Origin: Acidobacteriota bacterium | GTDB taxonomy: Bacteria > Acidobacteriota > Terriglobia > Terriglobales > Acidobacteriaceae | Length of the DNA: 8,620 nt | NCBI GenBank assembly: GCA_003225615.1 | Contig: QIAS01000094.1 | Span: 1-8,620 of the forward strand | Direction of reading: 5' to 3' | Shown here: piece after piece, positions 6,337 to 8,620 of the stretch | Layout of the letters: the number at the start of each line of letters is the position of its first letter | How positions within the stretch are numbered: position 1 is the stretch's first letter | Made by a program: the position numbers and the translations under genes | The notes under the pieces: model-generated | Told to the model about the DNA's origin: nothing | What the model saw: the letters and a program-made list of their open reading frames with translations, nothing else | Databases searched by the model: none

Positions 6337-7513
6337 AGTTGCTGTATTTCCGCGGCACTCGCTTGGAGATATTGCACAGGATTTCGTAGGGAATGGTGCC
6401 GGCGATCTCGGCATGCTCGCGGGCATCTACCCTGAGTCCGTCAGAAGAGCCCAGCAGGACAACTTCATCTCCGACGGTGACACCAGCAATCCCGGTCACA
6501 TCCACAAGCGTCAGATCCATAGAGATTCTGCCGACAATGGGCGCGTAGTGTTCGCGCACAATGACTTTTCCTCGCGAGGAAAGCTGGCGATTCAAACCAT
6601 CCGCATAGCCGACCGGCAGCACGGCAATACTTGCCGAAGCCTTCGTAACGTAGGTGCCCCCATATCCCAGCGCCTGATTGGGACCGGTATCGCGTAAGGA
6701 AAGAATGCGCGTTTTCCAGGTCAGCACCGGCTTGACGGCCAATTGTAATGCACTTCCACCGACTTCTCTTCCCGCGCGCTGGAATGGCAGATAGTATCCG
6801 AACAATGCGATGCCCGGCCGCACCATGTTATTCCAGCTTTCCCGTCGGGAGATGACACCGCCCGTATTCGCGACGTGTACCAGCACCGGCTGCAGGCCGC
6901 GGGCACGCAAGAATTTTCTCGCTTCCGCAAATATTCTCAACTGCTCGGTTACTGACGGCGCATCCAGCACTTCCGAAGAAGCCAGATGGGTGGAGAGTCC
7001 TTCAAACCTCAAGTTCGACGATGCTTTCAGAATAGAAGAGATTCCCGGCAAATCTTCCACCGGCACTCCCAGTCGCCCCATACCGGTGTCCAGCTTAAGG
7101 TGAACGGGTTGATTAGTGACTCGAAGACTAGCGGCGGCCTGGTCTAGCGACTCCACTTGCCACCGTTCCCAAATCGTGGGCGTCAGGTGCAAGCGAATGA
7201 TTTCTTCTTCTTCGCCACGCCAGAACCCGGTCATCAACAAGATATGCGCTTGGACCCCCGCTTCCCGTAGGGGAATTGCTTCATCAAGCGAAGTGACGCC
7301 AAGCCAGTTCGCGCCTTCCGCTTCCAGGGCACGCGCGCATTCCACCGCGCCATGGCCATAAGCATCGGCCTTCACGACGGCGCAGACTGTAACTTCGCTA
7401 CTCACGTGCTTCTGCACGGTGCGGAAATTTCGCCGCAGCGTACCCAGGGATACCTCCGCCCAGGTGGGCCGAGTTGCGTGGCGGATTTTTCGTTCCAGAA
7501 TTGTGGTGACCAC
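6335..7513 (-). CDS. alr: Alanine racemase
   Basis: PLP-dependent fold-type III enzyme that interconverts L- and D-alanine and supplies D-alanine for peptidoglycan precursors; it is cytosolic and normally dimeric. At 392 residues it is of usual length. The PLP lysine is Lys48 in AVVKADAYGHG (45-55). Next come LKLDTGMGRLG at 139-149 (Lys140 at the position often carbamylated), STHLASSE near 174-181, RPGIALFGY at 232-240, the catalytic tyrosine Tyr284 in ALGYGGTYVT, and VGYADGLNR and GRISMDLT (about 301-335), which cover the substrate entry region. No key residue is missing. The start is GTG 7513: a TAA lies directly upstream in frame and the family block RPTWAEVSL begins at 15. There is no Shine-Dalgarno, and a TATAAT sits ten bases upstream, so the mRNA may be nearly leaderless. 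The TonB gene ends 107 bases upstream. Confidence 0.96.
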   Translation of the reverse strand: MVTTILERKIRHATRPTWAEVSLGTLRRNFRTVQKHVSSEVTVCAVVKADAYGHGAVECARALEAEGANWLGVTSLDEAIPLREAGVQAHILLMTGFWRGEEEEIIRLHLTPTIWERWQVESLDQAAASLRVTNQPVHLKLDTGMGRLGVPVEDLPGISSILKASSNLRFEGLSTHLASSEVLDAPSVTEQLRIFAEARKFLRARGLQPVLVHVANTGGVISRRESWNNMVRPGIALFGYYLPFQRAGREVGGSALQLAVKPVLTWKTRILSLRDTGPNQALGYGGTYVTKASASIAVLPVGYADGLNRQLSSRGKVIVREHYAPIVGRISMDLTLVDVTGIAGVTVGDEVVLLGSSDGLRVDAREHAEIAGTIPYEILCNISKRVPRKYSN

Positions 7514-7522
7514 TTATTTGCG

Positions 7523-7528
7523 ATTATA
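7523..7528 (-). promoter_or_regulatory. -10-like TATAAT next to the alr start
   Basis: The minus strand reads GATATAATCGCAAATAAGTG. A perfect TATAAT ends ten bases from the GTG start, so transcription would begin about three bases before the codon. No -35 hexamer is evident at 16-18 bases. Confidence 0.45.
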
Positions 7529-7620
7529 TCCAGAGACTCTGCCGACACGGAGGTTACGACAGTGCCATTCTCTTGTCTCCCCAGCCGCAACCACACCTGC
7601 GCTCCCTGAGAACAATTCTG

Positions 7621-8346
7621 CTAACCGCCTGCGAGCACAAAATTGACTGTCACTTGCGTCTCCACCTCAACCGGATCGCCGTTGAGGTAATACGGGCGGT
7701 ATCGCCATTGACTCACCGCGTCGATGGCAGATTTCACCAGCATGGGATGTCCGCTGAGCACGTGCAAATTCGCAATGCTGCCGTCTTTACTGATGATTGC
7801 CTGGAGCACGACTGCACCTTGAATGCGGGCTGCTTTGGCGGCCGCTGGGTATTCCGGCTGTACCTTGTGAACCAGGTTTCCTTCCATCATTCGGGAAACC
7901 CGGGGCGGGCGTGCGGTGGGGGCCGGTGGAGGCGGCAGAGCACCTGCATTAGCGCTGGCAATGGAATTCAGGACCGAATTTCGACTCCAACGATCGCCCG
8001 TGCCGAATGGAATGCCGATCTCGCCGGCTTGCGGCGGGGCAGAGTCTTCCACGATCCTCGGAACGCCGATCGGCATTTCCCTCGGGACGATCACGATGCC
8101 ATTTGCCAGGTTACTCTGGGGTCTATTTGTGGAGTGTACGTGTCCCAAATCGCGGGGTGGTCCCGGCGGCGGGGCAGGTGCAATCAGCGGACCAAGCAGC
8201 TGCAACTGTGGGAGTCCTTGTGTGTAGACCAACGGCAACAGAAACAGAACTCCAACACCCAGTATCTGTGCGGCAAAGGAGGCGGCAGTTGTCCAGCCAC
8301 GATGGGAGCGGTTGTCCCATGCAAAATTAAGCGAGTCGGCAAACAT
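7621..8346 (-). CDS. TonB-family energy transducer protein
   Basis: Inner-membrane anchored periplasmic protein of the type that passes proton-motive energy from ExbB/ExbD to outer-membrane receptors. The 241 residues are arranged as: a short basic cytoplasmic start (1-19); one membrane helix at about 20-41 (TTAASFAAQILGVGVLFLLP); a Pro-rich spacer with APPPGPP at 58-64 and PPPPAPTARPP at 138-148; and a C-terminal TonB domain at about 158-238 with QPEYPAAAKAARIQGAVVLQ, then ISKDGSIANLHVLSGHP, then AVSQWRYRPYYLNGDPVEV. ATG 8346 has the best Shine-Dalgarno among the minus-strand genes (GGAGGA at 8356-8351, 4 bases before the ATG). No exbB or exbD is next to it, as is usual for the many stand-alone TonB-like proteins of acidobacteria. 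It may serve a receptor or signalling role rather than be the main TonB. The upstream terminator makes it the first gene of its unit. Confidence 0.92.
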   Translation of the reverse strand: MFADSLNFAWDNRSHRGWTTAASFAAQILGVGVLFLLPLVYTQGLPQLQLLGPLIAPAPPPGPPRDLGHVHSTNRPQSNLANGIVIVPREMPIGVPRIVEDSAPPQAGEIGIPFGTGDRWSRNSVLNSIASANAGALPPPPAPTARPPRVSRMMEGNLVHKVQPEYPAAAKAARIQGAVVLQAIISKDGSIANLHVLSGHPMLVKSAIDAVSQWRYRPYYLNGDPVEVETQVTVNFVLAGG

Positions 8347-8419
8347 GGTGTCCTCCAGGCAAAGCTCAGTGATACTGCTAAGGACACCGGCAACACGCCG
8401 ATTCGCGCGTGGTTGAAAG

Positions 8420-8449
8420 AAAAAAGGCCGCGTGTGAACGCGGCCTTTT
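8420..8449 (-). terminator. Intrinsic terminator, strong on the minus strand
   Basis: GGCCGCG (8426-8432) pairs with CGCGGCC (8439-8445) around a 6-base loop. Flanking A and T runs extend the stem to 11 bp. On the minus strand the stem is followed by TTTTTTCTTTC, so it mainly ends the transcript of the gene at 8481-8620, whose stop is about 32 bases away. On the plus strand it has only TTTT. Confidence 0.85.
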
Positions 8450-8480
8450 AGGAACTTTTTGCGGAGTTCAGGTGTCGCAC

Positions 8481-8620
8481 TTACTTCGGAGGCGCACCCG
8501 TTTGCGGCTTGGCAGGAGGCGGGGTTGCGGGCTTGGTAAGTGGACTGGTCCCCGGCGCCCTGGTTCCTGTTGGTTTTGCGCCGCCTGTCGTGGTCGGAGC
8601 TGGCACGCCGGATTGCGCGT
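8481..8620 (-). CDS. C-terminal Pro/Thr/Ala-rich tail of an unidentified protein (5' end outside window)
   Basis: The minus-strand frame ending at TAA 8483-8481 is open to the window edge and encodes 45 residues, of which 12 are Pro, 9 Thr and 7 Ala. It is low in complexity, with repeated short blocks such as TKPATPPPAKP and TGAPPK. This is a flexible tail with no recognisable domain. The terminator 32 bases after the stop supports it as the real end of a gene. Proteins with such tails include periplasmic or secreted proteins and the SecG subunit of some acidobacteria, but nothing here decides between them. Confidence 0.6.
   Translation of the reverse strand, partial: AQSGVPAPTTTGGAKPTGTRAPGTSPLTKPATPPPAKPQTGAPPK

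Noticed and set aside
7573..8451. Long plus-strand open frame of 292 codons
   Set aside because: It lies antisense to the TonB gene over nearly its whole length and runs through the terminator hairpin. Its protein has no recognisable domain, while the minus strand encodes a clear TonB-family protein with membrane helix, Pro-rich spacer and C-terminal domain.

Overview
The window reads as an ordinary chromosomal stretch of a moderately GC-rich Gram-negative bacterium. The best guess is an Acidobacteriota (Terriglobia-like) genome. This rests on the style of the MacB-like permease, the stand-alone proline-rich TonB protein and the general look of the proteins; no phylogenetic marker was compared, so the assignment is an inference. 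Most genes are housekeeping, and I see no phage, transposon, CRISPR array or defence system.

Layout from left to right: (1) Positions 1-1164, minus strand, hold a nearly complete MacB/FtsX-type ABC transporter permease that leaves the window a few residues before its expected end. (2) Divergent from it, on the plus strand, is a complete type A RNase P RNA gene (rnpB, 1350-1750) with a perfect -10 box. After 32 bases comes a 57-residue, very basic protein (1783-1956) with a good ribosome binding site. No terminator separates the two, and an extended -10 motif lies across the 3' end of rnpB. (3) Convergent with these is a long minus-strand series, read from right to left: a TonB-family protein (8346-7621), alanine racemase alr (7513-6335), an alpha/beta hydrolase (6249-5170, possibly to 5131), a GNAT acetyltransferase (5073-4582), serine hydroxymethyltransferase glyA (4558-3269) and a GT4 glycosyltransferase (3184-2021). 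(4) At the right edge, also on the minus strand, is the proline/threonine/alanine-rich C-terminal tail of an unidentified protein, followed by a clear intrinsic terminator (8420-8449) that separates it from the TonB gene.

The genes cover separate jobs: D-alanine for peptidoglycan (alr), one-carbon and glycine supply (glyA), surface glycan or glycolipid building (GT4), envelope energy transduction or transport (TonB-like, MacB-like) and tRNA 5' maturation (rnpB). Close spacing suggests that GNAT and glyA share a transcript, perhaps with the GT4 gene. The other minus-strand genes are spaced more loosely and several have promoter-like boxes of their own.

The points most worth a second look are: an in-frame UGA in the hydrolase where a Trp codon would give a natural-looking C-terminus; the rnpB/small basic protein pair with a promoter motif built into the rnpB 3' end; a decayed CACAGAG-type inverted repeat between glyA and the glycosyltransferase; an apparent in-frame internal deletion in the permease; and -10-like boxes almost touching the start codons of alr and the hydrolase, which suggest very short or absent leaders.
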